Assembly (NCBI RefSeq): GCF_030269325.1 | Contig: NZ_BSTD01000007.1 | Location: 434,001 to 498,000, forward strand | Direction of reading: 5' to 3' | Origin: Amycolatopsis sp. NBRC 101858 | Lineage (GTDB): Bacteria; Actinomycetota; Actinomycetes; Mycobacteriales; Pseudonocardiaceae | Length of the DNA stretch: 64,000 nucleotides | Shown here: one piece after another, positions 7,379 to 15,733 of the stretch | Position numbering within the stretch: the first letter of the stretch is position 1 | Layout: each line of letters opens with the position of its first letter | Position numbers and translations under genes: made by a program | Notes under the pieces: generated by a model | What the model saw: the letters and a program-made list of their open reading frames with translations, nothing else | Databases searched by the model: none | What the model was told of the DNA's origin: nothing

Positions 7379-8488
7379 ATGCCCGTCGAGTTCGTCGGCA
7401 TGATCGGCACCCAGGACGCGAGCGAGACCCGGCCGGCCAGAGGACCGGTCATCGACCCCGCCTACGTCCGCCGGTTCGCCCGGGCGCACGAGGACGGCGG
7501 CTTCGACCGCGTGCTCATCGGCTACGGCGCGGGCTGGCCGGAGGGCCAGCAGGTCGCCGCCTACGCGGCCGCCCACACCGAACGCCTCGGCGTGCTGATC
7601 GCGCACCGGCCCGGCTTCGTCGCGCCGACGCTGGCGGCGCGTGCGTTCGCCACCCTCGACCACTTCAGCGGCGGGCGCGTCGCGGTGCACACCATCACCG
7701 GCGGCAGCGACGTCGAGCAGGCCCGCGACGGCGACTACCTGACCAAGGACGAGCGCTACGAGCGCACCGGCGAGTACCTCGAGATCCTCAAGCGCGCCTG
7801 GACGTCCGGGTCCGCGTTCTCCCACCACGGCAAGCACTACCGGCTCGACGACTACACCCCGCAGGTGCGGCCGCTGCAGAACCCGCGGATCCCGCTCTAC
7901 TTCGGCGGTTCCTCGGAAGCGGCCTACCGCGTCGGCGGCGAGCACGCCGACGTCTTCGCGCTCTGGGGTGAACCGCTGAAGGAAACGGCGGAGCAGATCG
8001 CGTCCGTCCGGGCGGCGGCGAAGGCGGCCGGCCGGCTCACCCCGCCCGGGATCAGCGTGTCCTTCCGGCCCATCCTCGCGCCGACCGAAGAACTGGCTTG
8101 GGAACGCGCGGAGCGGATCCTCGACAAGATCACCGCGACCGGCGCGGCGAAGGCGGCGCGCGAATGGCGGGACGGCGGGGCGCCCACCAACGTCGGCAGC
8201 GTCCGGTTGCTGGCCGCGGCGGCGAAAGCCGACCGCCACGACCGTGCACTGTGGACACCGCTGGCCACCGCGACCGGGGCCGCCGGCAACTCGACCGCGC
8301 TGGTCGGCACGCCCGAAACCGTCGCCGAGGCGCTGCTGGACTACGTCGGCATCGGCGTCACGACGCTGCTGATCCGCGGCTACGACCCGCTCGACGACGC
8401 GATCGACTACGGCAGGTACCTGCTGCCACTGGTGCGGTCCGAGCTGGCCCGCCGCGAGCGCCGGCCCGCCACGGCGGCCGCCGTATGA
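7379..8488 (+). CDS. FMNH2-dependent alkanesulfonate monooxygenase-like (SsuD family)
   Basis: 369 residues, close to SsuD. Family marks are VEFVGMIGTQDASETR, the flavin-phosphate region AAAHTERLGVLIAHRPGFVAPTLAARAFATLDHFSGGRVAVHTITGG, and VPLYFGGSSEAAYRVGGEHADVFALWGEP. SsuD-type enzymes cleave the C-S bond of alkanesulfonates with reduced FMN and O2, giving sulfite and an aldehyde. It is the first gene of a run of 13; its stop overlaps the next start (ATGA). RBS GAAAGGAAAG precedes the ATG. The reduced flavin could come from the reductase at the operon's end. Exact sulfonate specificity cannot be told. Confidence 0.85.
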   Translation: MPVEFVGMIGTQDASETRPARGPVIDPAYVRRFARAHEDGGFDRVLIGYGAGWPEGQQVAAYAAAHTERLGVLIAHRPGFVAPTLAARAFATLDHFSGGRVAVHTITGGSDVEQARDGDYLTKDERYERTGEYLEILKRAWTSGSAFSHHGKHYRLDDYTPQVRPLQNPRIPLYFGGSSEAAYRVGGEHADVFALWGEPLKETAEQIASVRAAAKAAGRLTPPGISVSFRPILAPTEELAWERAERILDKITATGAAKAAREWRDGGAPTNVGSVRLLAAAAKADRHDRALWTPLATATGAAGNSTALVGTPETVAEALLDYVGIGVTTLLIRGYDPLDDAIDYGRYLLPLVRSELARRERRPATAAAV

Positions 8489-9117
8489 CCCTCGCCGCCG
8501 AGACCCGCTGGGCTCCTCCCGGGGGAGTCACCGTCCGCGGCACGGTCGTCCTGCTGCCCGGCCGCGGCGAGCACCCGGCGCTCTACCACCGGCTCGGCAC
8601 GCGGCTGGCCTTCGACGGGTATCACGTCACCACGTCCGAAGCCGACGCCGGGCCGGGCCCGGTGGTGCTGCTCGGGCACGACACCGGCGCCCTGCGCGCA
8701 CTCGAGCTGGCGACGCGACCACCGGTCGCCGCGGTGGTCGCCAGCGGCCTGCCGCTCGGCGCGCCGGGCGGCTGGACGGACGAGCTGGACGCGCGGACCG
8801 CGTGCCCGGTCCACCGTGCCCTGCTCGACGGCGACCCCCGGTTCTCCCCCGGCGAGCTGCGCGGCCCGGTCCCGGACCGGGCCGCCGAACCGGACGTGCC
8901 CGTCCTGGTGCTGCACGGCGAGGCCGACCGCGTCGCGTCCCCCGAGGCCGCACGCACCTTCGCCGCAAGCCTCCCCCGGGCCCGGTTCGTGCTCGTCGCC
9001 GGTGGCCGCCACGACGTGCTCAACGACCTGGACCACCGCAGCGTCGCCGCCGAGCTCGTCCAGTTCCTGGAATGGCTGCGGGCCGGGACGAGCGCCCCGG
9101 CGCTGGTCCGGGGATGA
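8485..9117 (+). CDS. alpha/beta hydrolase
   Basis: 210 residues starting at the ATG overlapping the previous stop. It has a compact alpha/beta-hydrolase plan: VRGTVVLLPGRGEHPALYHRL (oxyanion side), a nucleophile elbow LLGHDTGALRAL in which the usual Ser of GxSxG is Asp, then a charge-relay Asp strand VPVLVLHGEADRVASPEAA and a final His in VAGGRHDVLNDLDH. Asp at the elbow (GHDTG) is known in haloalkane dehalogenases and epoxide hydrolases, so C-X or epoxide hydrolysis is possible, but the protein lacks a normal cap domain. Its place between an SsuD-like enzyme and the regulator suggests processing of the organic product. Confidence 0.7.
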   Translation: MTLAAETRWAPPGGVTVRGTVVLLPGRGEHPALYHRLGTRLAFDGYHVTTSEADAGPGPVVLLGHDTGALRALELATRPPVAAVVASGLPLGAPGGWTDELDARTACPVHRALLDGDPRFSPGELRGPVPDRAAEPDVPVLVLHGEADRVASPEAARTFAASLPRARFVLVAGGRHDVLNDLDHRSVAAELVQFLEWLRAGTSAPALVRG

Positions 9118-9125
9118 TGGCGGGC

Positions 9126-9548
9126 ATGCGCATCTCGGCCAGAGCGGACTACGCGATCAGGGTGCTGCTCGAGCTCGCCGCGGACACCACGCGGCCAATC
9201 ACGTGCGAAGCCGTCGCGTCCACCCAGGACATCCCCGCGCGGTTCATCAAGGCGGTCATCCGCGACCTGCGCCAGGCCGGGCTGGTCCGCAGCCAGCGCG
9301 GCTGCGAGGGCGGCTACTGGCTGGCCAGGGCGGCCGGCGAGATCACCGTGCGGGACGCCGTCGTGGCGGTCGACGGCGAGTTCCTCTCCGTCCGCGGCGA
9401 GCCCCGGCCCGCACTGGCCTACCACGGCACCGCCGCCGGCCTGACCCCGTTCTGGTCGGACGTCGAAGCCGGGCTCGACGCGATCCTGCGCGCGACGACG
9501 ATCGCCGGCCTGCTGACCGACGCGGCCCCCGCCCGGGTCGCCACCTGA
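9126..9548 (+). CDS. Rrf2 family transcriptional regulator
   Basis: 140 residues beginning MRISARADYAIRVLLELA, the usual Rrf2 start; two further ATGs at 9114 and 9117 overlap the previous stop. The helix-turn-helix region includes ITCEAVASTQDIPARFIKAVIRDLRQAGLVRSQRG and the wing GGYWLAR. Only Cys27 and Cys60 are present, and the three clustered cysteines of IscR/NsrR are absent, so an Fe-S cluster is not expected. In that respect it resembles CymR, the Rrf2 repressor of sulfur metabolism in Bacillus. Sitting inside the sulfonate operon, it is the best candidate for its local regulator (inference). Confidence 0.8.
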   Translation: MRISARADYAIRVLLELAADTTRPITCEAVASTQDIPARFIKAVIRDLRQAGLVRSQRGCEGGYWLARAAGEITVRDAVVAVDGEFLSVRGEPRPALAYHGTAAGLTPFWSDVEAGLDAILRATTIAGLLTDAAPARVAT

Positions 9549-9562
9549 GGAGGAGCAATCCC

Positions 9563-9991
9563 ATGACCGACCTGTGGCACCAGCCGCTGCGGCACATCCG
9601 CGGCGCGGACCTGACCGGCGACACCAACCAGACCACCGGGATGACGCGCCTGGAGGCGATCTCCGGCAAGACCGTCGGCTCGTCGAAGGTGTGGATGGGC
9701 GAGACGCACGTCGCGCCGGTCACCAACTCCGGCGACCACCACCACGGCGAGGCCGAGACGGCGATCTACGTCAAGTCCGGGCACCCGGTGTTCGTCTTCG
9801 CCGACGGCGAGGAGGAGATCCGCATCGAAACCGGGCCCGGGGACTACATCTTCGTGCCGCCGTACGTGCCGCACCGCGAGGAGAACCCGACCGACGAAGA
9901 GGCGGTGGTCATCATCGCCCGCAGCAGCCAGGAGGGCATCGTGGTCAACCTGCCGAGCCTGTGGTCCCCGGTCGACGTGCCCGAGGACTGA
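9563..9991 (+). CDS. cupin domain-containing protein
   Basis: 142 residues, with a strong AGGAGGAG ribosome site (about 9549-9555) ahead of the ATG. It is a single cupin barrel. Motif 1 is SGDHHHGEAETAIYVKSG, supplying three His and a Glu; motif 2 is GPGDYIFVPPYVPHREEN, with the last His. All four metal ligands are visible, so a mononuclear-metal dioxygenase or isomerase, or a metabolite-binding cupin, is possible. There are 3 bases between its stop and the next gene. Its role in sulfonate use is unknown; thiol dioxygenases are cupins, but the length and motifs here do not single out that subgroup. Confidence 0.7.
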   Translation: MTDLWHQPLRHIRGADLTGDTNQTTGMTRLEAISGKTVGSSKVWMGETHVAPVTNSGDHHHGEAETAIYVKSGHPVFVFADGEEEIRIETGPGDYIFVPPYVPHREENPTDEEAVVIIARSSQEGIVVNLPSLWSPVDVPED

Positions 9992-9994
9992 CGC

Positions 9995-10693
9995 GTGGCG
10001 CCGGCGCTCGAAGTCGTCGAGTACACCGACCCCGCCTGCCCGTGGGCGTGGGGTTCGGAGCCGAAGTTCCGCCGGCTGCGGGCGGAGCTCCCCGGCGTCC
10101 GGTGGCGCCGGGTCTTCGGCATCCTCTTCGACGACGACGAGGACCCCGCGCCGGACCCGGCCGCGGAAGCCGCCTGGTACGCGAAGTTCATCGACGGCGT
10201 CACCGAGCACACCGGCGCGCCGAAACCGCCTCGCCTGTGCTGGGTCGCGAAGACGAGCTGGCCGGCCTCGCTGGCCGCGAAAGCGGCGGAGGCGCAAGGG
10301 GAAGCCGTCGCCGAGCTGGTCCTGAGACGGCTGCGCGAGACGACGTTCGTGCACGGCACCCCGGCCGATGACACCGAGGGTGTGCTCGCGGCGGTGAAGG
10401 ACGTCCCCGGCCTCGACCTCGACGCGTTGCACACGGCCATGCTGAGTGACGAAGTCCGCCGAGCCGTCCGCGCCGACTGGCGTGAGACGCGCAACCCGTG
10501 CCCGGAAGTCCTCGACATCACCGCGCCCGGACCGCACAGCGGTCGCGCGAAGCACCTCGAACACCACGTCCGCTACGCCCTGCCGACGCTGACCTTCACC
10601 GGTCCCGGCGGCCGGTTCGTCGTGCCCGGCTGGCGCCCGCTGCGCGAATACCTCGACGCCGTGCGCGCGGCGGCCGCCGACCGTCCACTGTAG
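9995..10693 (+). CDS. DsbA-family (FrnE-like) protein with a single active-site Cys
   Basis: 232 residues from a GTG start. It opens with a thioredoxin-like strand, LEVVEYTDPACPWAWGSEPKFRRL. The active-site CxxC of DsbA/FrnE proteins (normally CPWC) reads C15-P-W-A18, so only the first Cys remains. A helical insertion and the closing LPTLTFTGPGGRFVVPGWRPLREYL (with the cis-Pro region LPT) follow, as in the family. A monothiol protein of this type may act as a glutathione/mycothiol-dependent isomerase or transferase rather than a disulfide oxidase. No signal peptide is present, so it is cytoplasmic. It is followed by a 141-base gap with a new promoter. Confidence 0.7.
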   Translation: MAPALEVVEYTDPACPWAWGSEPKFRRLRAELPGVRWRRVFGILFDDDEDPAPDPAAEAAWYAKFIDGVTEHTGAPKPPRLCWVAKTSWPASLAAKAAEAQGEAVAELVLRRLRETTFVHGTPADDTEGVLAAVKDVPGLDLDALHTAMLSDEVRRAVRADWRETRNPCPEVLDITAPGPHSGRAKHLEHHVRYALPTLTFTGPGGRFVVPGWRPLREYLDAVRAAAADRPL

Positions 10694-10728
10694 ATCCTTC
10701 CCGGCTCGTGGGAACCGCGGCGCGAGCA

Positions 10729-10834
10729 TTGACTCTCCCCCGGCCCCGGGGAAAATAGACACATGCCGGTGACTGATTAGCCCGGCCCCCGACACCGAAT
10801 CTCCGCGGCCGACACCGCATTGGGGAGTTCCCGC
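10729..10834 (+). promoter_or_regulatory. internal promoter/leader of the ABC transporter part
   Basis: TTGACT (10729-10734) lies 17-18 bases before AAATAG-like sequence (10753-10758), a plausible sigma-70-type promoter within the 141-base gap. A five-codon reading frame, ATG CCG GTG ACT GAT TAG, begins at 10763, near the expected transcription start, so a leaderless micro-ORF is possible. CCGACACCG occurs twice, at 10789-10797 and 10809-10817, exactly 20 bp apart, as expected for a protein bound on one helix face. Hence the transporter genes may be transcribed separately from the enzymes upstream. Confidence 0.4.
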
Positions 10835-11803
10835 ATGCCCTCGAAACCCCGGCTCGCCCTGCTCGTGGCCGCGTTGCTCGGCCTCACCACGCTGACGGCG
10901 TGCGGATCGTCCACTTCGGACGCTTCCGGCGAGGTCGTGCTGCGCGTCGGCGACCAGACCGGTGCCACGCAGTCCCGGCTGAAGGCGGCCGGGCTGCTCG
11001 ACAACCTGCCCTACAAGATCGAGTGGTCGCAGTTCGCCGCCGCGGTCAACCTGCACGAGGCCCTGCGCGCGGACGCCATCGACATCGGCGGCGCCAACGA
11101 CTCCCCCACGGTGACCGCGATCGCCGGCGGCTCGAAGATCAAGGTCGCCGCGGCCTGGAGCAACGGCGGCAAGGGCACCTACCTGCTGGTGCCGAAGGAC
11201 AGTCCGGCCCGCACGGTCGCCGACCTCAAGGGCAAGCGCATCTCCCCCACGACCCGCGGCAGCGTCGCGCACTACCTGGTGATCGGCGCCCTGAAACAGG
11301 CCGGTCTCTCGGACAAGGACGTCACGCTCAACTTCCTCGCCCCGTCCGAAGCGAACGGCGCGTTCTCGACCGGCAACATCGACGCCTGGGCCACCTGGAG
11401 CGTCTACGCCGCCCGGGCCCGCGGCGAGCTCGGCGCCCGCGTCCTGTCCGACGGCGCGGGCATCAACTCCGGCCTCAACGTGTTGTCCGCCACCGACAAA
11501 GCCCTGGGCGACCCGCGCAAGCGCACGGCCATCCAGGACTTCGCGAGCCGCGTCGACAAGAGCTACGCGTGGTCGAAGGACAACCCCGAAGCGTTCGACA
11601 AGTGGTACGCCGGCTTCGCCCACCAGCCGATCGAAATCGCCACCCAGGTCCGGCCGGACGAAACCACCTACCAGCGGATCCCGGTCGACGCCGCGCTCGC
11701 CGCGCAGCTGCAGAAGACCTACGACACCTGGGTGCAGCAAGGCCTGTTCCCGGGCGGCAAGAAGCTGACCGAGTACATCGACTCCGGGCTCGATCCCCGG
11801 TGA
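10835..11803 (+). CDS. ABC transporter sulfonate-type substrate-binding lipoprotein
   Basis: 322 residues. The start at ATG 10835 gives a clean lipoprotein signal, with lipobox LTAC and lipidated Cys23. The mature protein has the SsuA/NMT1-like periplasmic fold: EVVLRVGDQTG, EWSQFAAAVNLHEALRADAIDIGGANDSPTVTAIAGG, VPKDSPARTVADLKGKRISPTTRGSVAHYLVIGAL and SEANGAFSTGNIDAWATWSVYAA. It captures an anionic organosulfur compound for the permease that follows. The stop overlaps the permease start by 4 bases (GTGA). The ligand could be an alkane- or arylsulfonate. Confidence 0.88.
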   Translation: MPSKPRLALLVAALLGLTTLTACGSSTSDASGEVVLRVGDQTGATQSRLKAAGLLDNLPYKIEWSQFAAAVNLHEALRADAIDIGGANDSPTVTAIAGGSKIKVAAAWSNGGKGTYLLVPKDSPARTVADLKGKRISPTTRGSVAHYLVIGALKQAGLSDKDVTLNFLAPSEANGAFSTGNIDAWATWSVYAARARGELGARVLSDGAGINSGLNVLSATDKALGDPRKRTAIQDFASRVDKSYAWSKDNPEAFDKWYAGFAHQPIEIATQVRPDETTYQRIPVDAALAAQLQKTYDTWVQQGLFPGGKKLTEYIDSGLDPR

Positions 11804-12603
11804 CGCGCGTCCTCGACCGGCCGGCCGCCCGGGTCCGGTTCCCGTACCGGGCCGTGTCGTGGCTGACGCCGGTGGCCCTGCTCGTCTTCTGGGAACTGCT
11901 GGCCCGGGCCGGGATCCTGCCCCGGCAGGTCCTGCCCGCGCCGAGCAGCGTGCTGGTCAAGGCAGGCGACCTGCTGGCCGACGGCGAGCTCGTGACGAAC
12001 CTGCTCGCCAGCCTCCAGCGCTCGGCCACCGGGTTCGCGATCGGCGCGAGCCTCGGCCTCGGGGCCGGGCTGCTGGTCGGTCTGTCCAAAGTGGCCGAAG
12101 CGCTGCTGGACCGCAGCATCCAGATGGTGCGCGCGGTGCCGTTCCTGGCCATCCTGCCGCTGGTCATCGTCTGGTTCGGGATCGGCGAGGCCGGGAAGAT
12201 CTTCCTGATCTCACTGGGGACCGCGGTCCCGCTCTACCTGACCACCGTGCTCGGCATCCGGCAGATCGACCCGAAGCTGCTGGAGATGGCCGACATCGTC
12301 GGCCTCGGCCGGGCCGCGCGGATCCGCTGGGTCGTGCTGCCGGGCGCGCTGCCGTCGATCCTCGGCGGGCTGCGGCTGTCGCTCACCGCGGCCTGGCTCG
12401 CGCTGGTGATCGCCGAGACGCTCGGTGCCGACGCCGGGCTCGGGTTCATGGCCACCAACGCCCGCGAGTTCCTGCAGACCGACGTGATCGTGCTCGTCGT
12501 GCTCATCTACGCCGTGATCGGGATCCTCTGCGACCTCGTCACCCGCCTGCTCGAACGCCGCCTGCTGCGCTGGCACCCCACCTACGCCCGCCTGACCGCC
12601 TGA
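11800..12603 (+). CDS. ABC transporter permease (SsuC/TauC-like)
   Basis: 267 residues from the GTG overlapping the previous stop. It has about six hydrophobic helices (WLTPVALLVFWELLA, FAIGASLGLGAGLLVGL, AIGPLVIVWF-like, VPLYLTTVLGI and others). The cytoplasmic EAA loop, LLEMADIVGLGRAARIRWVVLPGALPSILGGLRLS, contacts the ATPase. Typical motifs include VPFLAILPLVIVWFGIGEAGKI. It forms the membrane channel of a sulfonate/taurine-type importer with the flanking binding proteins and the ATPase at 13575. Confidence 0.9.
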   Translation: MTRVLDRPAARVRFPYRAVSWLTPVALLVFWELLARAGILPRQVLPAPSSVLVKAGDLLADGELVTNLLASLQRSATGFAIGASLGLGAGLLVGLSKVAEALLDRSIQMVRAVPFLAILPLVIVWFGIGEAGKIFLISLGTAVPLYLTTVLGIRQIDPKLLEMADIVGLGRAARIRWVVLPGALPSILGGLRLSLTAAWLALVIAETLGADAGLGFMATNAREFLQTDVIVLVVLIYAVIGILCDLVTRLLERRLLRWHPTYARLTA

Positions 12604-12612
12604 GGAACCGCC

Positions 12613-13578
12613 ATGACACTTTCGCGCCGCACGTTCCTGACCGCAGCCGGACTCACCGCGCTGGCCGCCCCGCTCGCCGCCTGCGCCGGTTCGGCCGGCG
12701 GCGCCACCCAGGGCAAGGTCCGGCTGACCTACAGCACCATCTCCGTGCCCAAAGCCCGTGGTGTGCTGGAAAAAACGCTGAAGGACCAGGGCCTCTCGGT
12801 CGAGTGGGTGGGACCGTTCCCCAACCACGCGCCGACGCTGCAGGCCGTCGTCGGTGGCACCGCCGACTTCAGCTTCGGCGGCAGCACCACCCCGGCCGAC
12901 CAGGCGATCCTCTCGGGCGCCGACCTCGTCTACGTCGCCTGGGCGGCGTCGACCCCGCGGACCACCGCGATCGTCGCCGGCGCGCACACCGGCATCGAGA
13001 AGGTCACCGACCTGGCCGGCAGGACCGTCGCGGTCAACAAGGCCGGGCTCGGTGAGTTCCTGCTGGTGGCCGCGCTGGAGAAGTACCACGTGCCGCGCGA
13101 GTCGGTGAAGGTCACCTACCTCAACCCGCCCGAGGCGTCGGCCGCGTTCGGCGCCGGGAAGATCGACGCCTGGGCCATCTGGCAGGGCTTCCGCGAGATC
13201 GCCGAGGTCCAGTACGGCGCCAAGCCCATCTTCGTCGACGGCGACGAGCTGGACTTCCAGATCGACTTCACCAGCTACCTCGTCCGCCGCGACTACGCCG
13301 AGCAGAACGCCGACACGATCCGCAAGGTGATCGCCGCGTTCCAGGCCGACTACGACTGGCAGAACCAGCACTACAAGGAGTCCCTGGACATCGGCAATGC
13401 CGTCTCGCACTACCCACAGGCCGTGCTGGACAAGATGGCCGCCAAGAACGTGCAGACGAAGCTGGCGCTGATCGACGACGAGGGGATCGCGCAACTGCAG
13501 CGCGGCGCCGACTGGCTCACCCAGCGCAAGATCCTCAGCGGCCCGATCACGATCGCCGACCACGCGGTGAAGCTGTGA
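12613..13578 (+). CDS. second substrate-binding protein, Tat-type lipoprotein
   Basis: 321 residues. The N-terminus SRRTFLTAAGLTALAAPLAAC combines a twin-arginine pair (R5-R6) with a lipobox (LAAC, Cys24), so export folded through Tat and lipid anchoring are likely. The mature domain is an SsuA/TauA-like binding protein: GKVRLTYSTISVPKARGVLEKTL, VEWVGPFPNHAPTLQAVVGGTADFSFGGSTTPADQAILSGADLVYVA and ASAAFGAGKIDAWAIWQGFRE. It belongs to the same family as the protein at 10835 but is clearly divergent, so one permease/ATPase is served by two receptors, probably widening substrate range. It overlaps the ATPase start by 4 bases. Confidence 0.87.
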   Translation: MTLSRRTFLTAAGLTALAAPLAACAGSAGGATQGKVRLTYSTISVPKARGVLEKTLKDQGLSVEWVGPFPNHAPTLQAVVGGTADFSFGGSTTPADQAILSGADLVYVAWAASTPRTTAIVAGAHTGIEKVTDLAGRTVAVNKAGLGEFLLVAALEKYHVPRESVKVTYLNPPEASAAFGAGKIDAWAIWQGFREIAEVQYGAKPIFVDGDELDFQIDFTSYLVRRDYAEQNADTIRKVIAAFQADYDWQNQHYKESLDIGNAVSHYPQAVLDKMAAKNVQTKLALIDDEGIAQLQRGADWLTQRKILSGPITIADHAVKL

Positions 13579-14273
13579 CGACCGCCGTCCGCGTGCGCGG
13601 GCTCACCAAGAGCTTCGGCGACCGGACCGTCCTGAGTGGACTCGACCTCGACATCGCACCCGGCGAGTTCGTCGCGCTGATCGGCGAAAGCGGCTGCGGC
13701 AAGACGACGTTGCTGCGCCTGCTCGCCGGGCTCGACGCGGCCGGCGGCGGCGAGCTCGAGGCCCCGGCCGAGCGGATGGTGGTCTTCCAGGAGCACCGGC
13801 TGCTGCCGTGGCGGCGGGTCTGGCAGAACGTCGCCGTCGGCCTGCCCCGCGCGGCCGCGGCCCGCGCGCTGGCCGAAGTCGGCTTGGCCGGGCACCTCGA
13901 CGCCTGGCCGGTCACGTTGTCCGGCGGCGAGGCCCAGCGCGTCGCGCTCGCCCGGGCCCTGGTGCGCGAGCCGCGGCTGCTGCTGCTCGACGAGCCGTTC
14001 GCCGCCCTCGACGCGCTCACCCGGATCAAGATGCACGCCCTGGTCCGGCAGCTGGTCGCCGCGCACCGCCCGGCCGTCCTGCTCGTCACCCACGACGTCG
14101 ACGAGGCGATCCTGCTCGCCGACCGCGTGGTCGCCCTCCGCGAAGGCCGGCTCGCCGCCGACCACCGCGTCGACTTCGACGGCGAACGCAGCCGCCGCAA
14201 CCCCGCGTTCGACGAGCTGCGCCATCGCCTGCTCGCCGAACTCGGCGTCGCCGAACTGGCCGAGACCCGGTGA
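13575..14273 (+). CDS. ABC transporter ATP-binding protein (SsuB/TauB-like)
   Basis: 232 residues from a GTG overlapping the previous stop. All ABC ATPase motifs are present: Walker A GESGCGKTT, Q-loop VVFQEHRLLPWRRVWQNVAVGL (the LLPW sequence is typical of nitrate/sulfonate/taurine ATPases), signature LSGGEAQRVALARAL, Walker B LLLLDEPFAALD and the switch His in LLVTHDVDEAILLADRVV. It powers import through the permease at 11800. The stop overlaps the following flavoprotein start (GTGA), so transporter and reductase are translated together. Confidence 0.92.
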   Translation: MTTAVRVRGLTKSFGDRTVLSGLDLDIAPGEFVALIGESGCGKTTLLRLLAGLDAAGGGELEAPAERMVVFQEHRLLPWRRVWQNVAVGLPRAAAARALAEVGLAGHLDAWPVTLSGGEAQRVALARALVREPRLLLLDEPFAALDALTRIKMHALVRQLVAAHRPAVLLVTHDVDEAILLADRVVALREGRLAADHRVDFDGERSRRNPAFDELRHRLLAELGVAELAETR

Positions 14274-15733
14274 ACGCCGACGTGCTGGTCATCGGGGGCG
14301 GCCTCGCGGCGACCTGGACGGCCTTGGCCGCGGCCCAGGCCGGTGGGGACGTCGTGCTCGCGGACAAGGGCTACTGCGGCACCAGCGGCGTCACCGCCAC
14401 GGCCGGGGTCACGCACTGGTTCGTCCGGCCCGAGGACCACGAGCGCGCGGTGACCGAGCGGCACGCGCACGCCGGCGGGCTCGCCGATCACGAACAGGCG
14501 CTGCGCGTCCTGCGCACGACCTGGGAGCGACTGCCCGCTTTGGACCGGTACTACCCGTTCCCGGTCCGCGACGGCGTACCCGACCGCACCCACAACGTGC
14601 GCGGGCCGGAGTACCTGCGCGCGATGCGCGGTCTCGTCCACCGCGCCGGGGTCCGGATCCTCGACCACCACCCGGCGCTCGAACTGCTGCTGCGGCCGGA
14701 CGGTTCGGTGGGTGGCGCGGCCGGGGTCCGGCGCCAGGCGGGCGGGACCTGGCAGGTCCGCGCGGGTGCGGTCGTGCTGGCGACCGGCGGGACGGCGTTC
14801 CGGTCGCACCTGCTGGGTTCCCGCGGCAACACCGGCGACGGGCACCTGATGGCCGTCGAAGCCGGCGCCCGCCTGTCGGGCATGGAGTTCTCCAACTACT
14901 ACACGCTCGCCCCGGCGTTCTCGACGATGGCGCGGTCGATGTCGTACCTGTTCGGCACCTACACCGACGCCGGCGGCCACGAGATCGCGCTGCCGTCCGG
15001 CCCGGACCGCAACCGCGTCCTCGCCGCGGCCCTGCTGCGCGGCCCGGTGTTCACCACCCTCGACCGGGCGCCGGACTGGGTGCGCCGCACGATGCCGGTG
15101 GTGCAGCCGAACTTCCTGCTGCCCTTCACCCGCCGCGGCCTCGACCCGTACACCGACCGGTTCGAGGTCACGCTGCTCGGCGAAGGCACGATCCGCGGGG
15201 TCGGCGGGCTCACCGTCACGGCCCCGGACTGCGCCACGGACGTACCCGGCCTGTTCGCCGCGGGCGACGTCGCGAGCCGGGTCCCGATCGTCGGCGCGAT
15301 CTCCGGCGGCGGGTCGCCGAACTCCGCGTGGGCGGTGTCGTCGGGCACCTGGGCCGGCCGCGCCGCGGTCCGCCACGCGCGTACGGCCGGCTCGGCACCG
15401 CTGCGTCCGGCGGGCCGCGCGGGGATCCGCCCGAGCGGCCGGACGGCCACCGTGGACACCGCCGGCGTGATCGACGTCGTGCGCGACGAGCTGAACGCCT
15501 ACGACAAGAACATGTTCCGCGACGGGCCGGGTCTCCGTGCCTCTTTGTCTACATTGAATACTTTGTGGACGGAGGTCGAGTCCGCGCTGACCGGCGAAGG
15601 CCGCGACGCCGTGGCCGCGCGCGAGACGGCGGCCCTGCTCGCCATGGGCCGCTGGGTCAAGGAGGCGGCGCTGCGCAGGCGGGAAACCCTCGGCATGCAC
15701 TGGCGTACCGACGGGCAGGAGGCCGCCGCGTGA
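14270..15733 (+). CDS. FAD-dependent oxidoreductase, AprA/fumarate-reductase flavoprotein-like
   Basis: 487 residues from a GTG overlapping the ATPase stop. The N-terminal Rossmann motif is ADVLVIGGGLAATWTALAAAQAG with a following acidic-strand end, VVLADKG. Other family elements are ALVLATGGTAF-like (VVLATGGTAFRSHLLGS), GDGHLMAVEAGARLSGMEF, GGLTVTAPDCATDVPGLFAAGDVA and a C-terminal helical domain ending in ETLGMHWRTDG. This is the succinate dehydrogenase/adenylylsulfate reductase flavoprotein family; the neighbouring 2[4Fe-4S] protein makes an AprA-AprB-like pair likely. The length is shorter than true AprA (over 600 residues). It may reduce or oxidise a sulfur intermediate such as sulfite or an S-oxide (inference). 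Confidence 0.75.
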   Translation: MNADVLVIGGGLAATWTALAAAQAGGDVVLADKGYCGTSGVTATAGVTHWFVRPEDHERAVTERHAHAGGLADHEQALRVLRTTWERLPALDRYYPFPVRDGVPDRTHNVRGPEYLRAMRGLVHRAGVRILDHHPALELLLRPDGSVGGAAGVRRQAGGTWQVRAGAVVLATGGTAFRSHLLGSRGNTGDGHLMAVEAGARLSGMEFSNYYTLAPAFSTMARSMSYLFGTYTDAGGHEIALPSGPDRNRVLAAALLRGPVFTTLDRAPDWVRRTMPVVQPNFLLPFTRRGLDPYTDRFEVTLLGEGTIRGVGGLTVTAPDCATDVPGLFAAGDVASRVPIVGAISGGGSPNSAWAVSSGTWAGRAAVRHARTAGSAPLRPAGRAGIRPSGRTATVDTAGVIDVVRDELNAYDKNMFRDGPGLRASLSTLNTLWTEVESALTGEGRDAVAARETAALLAMGRWVKEAALRRRETLGMHWRTDGQEAAA

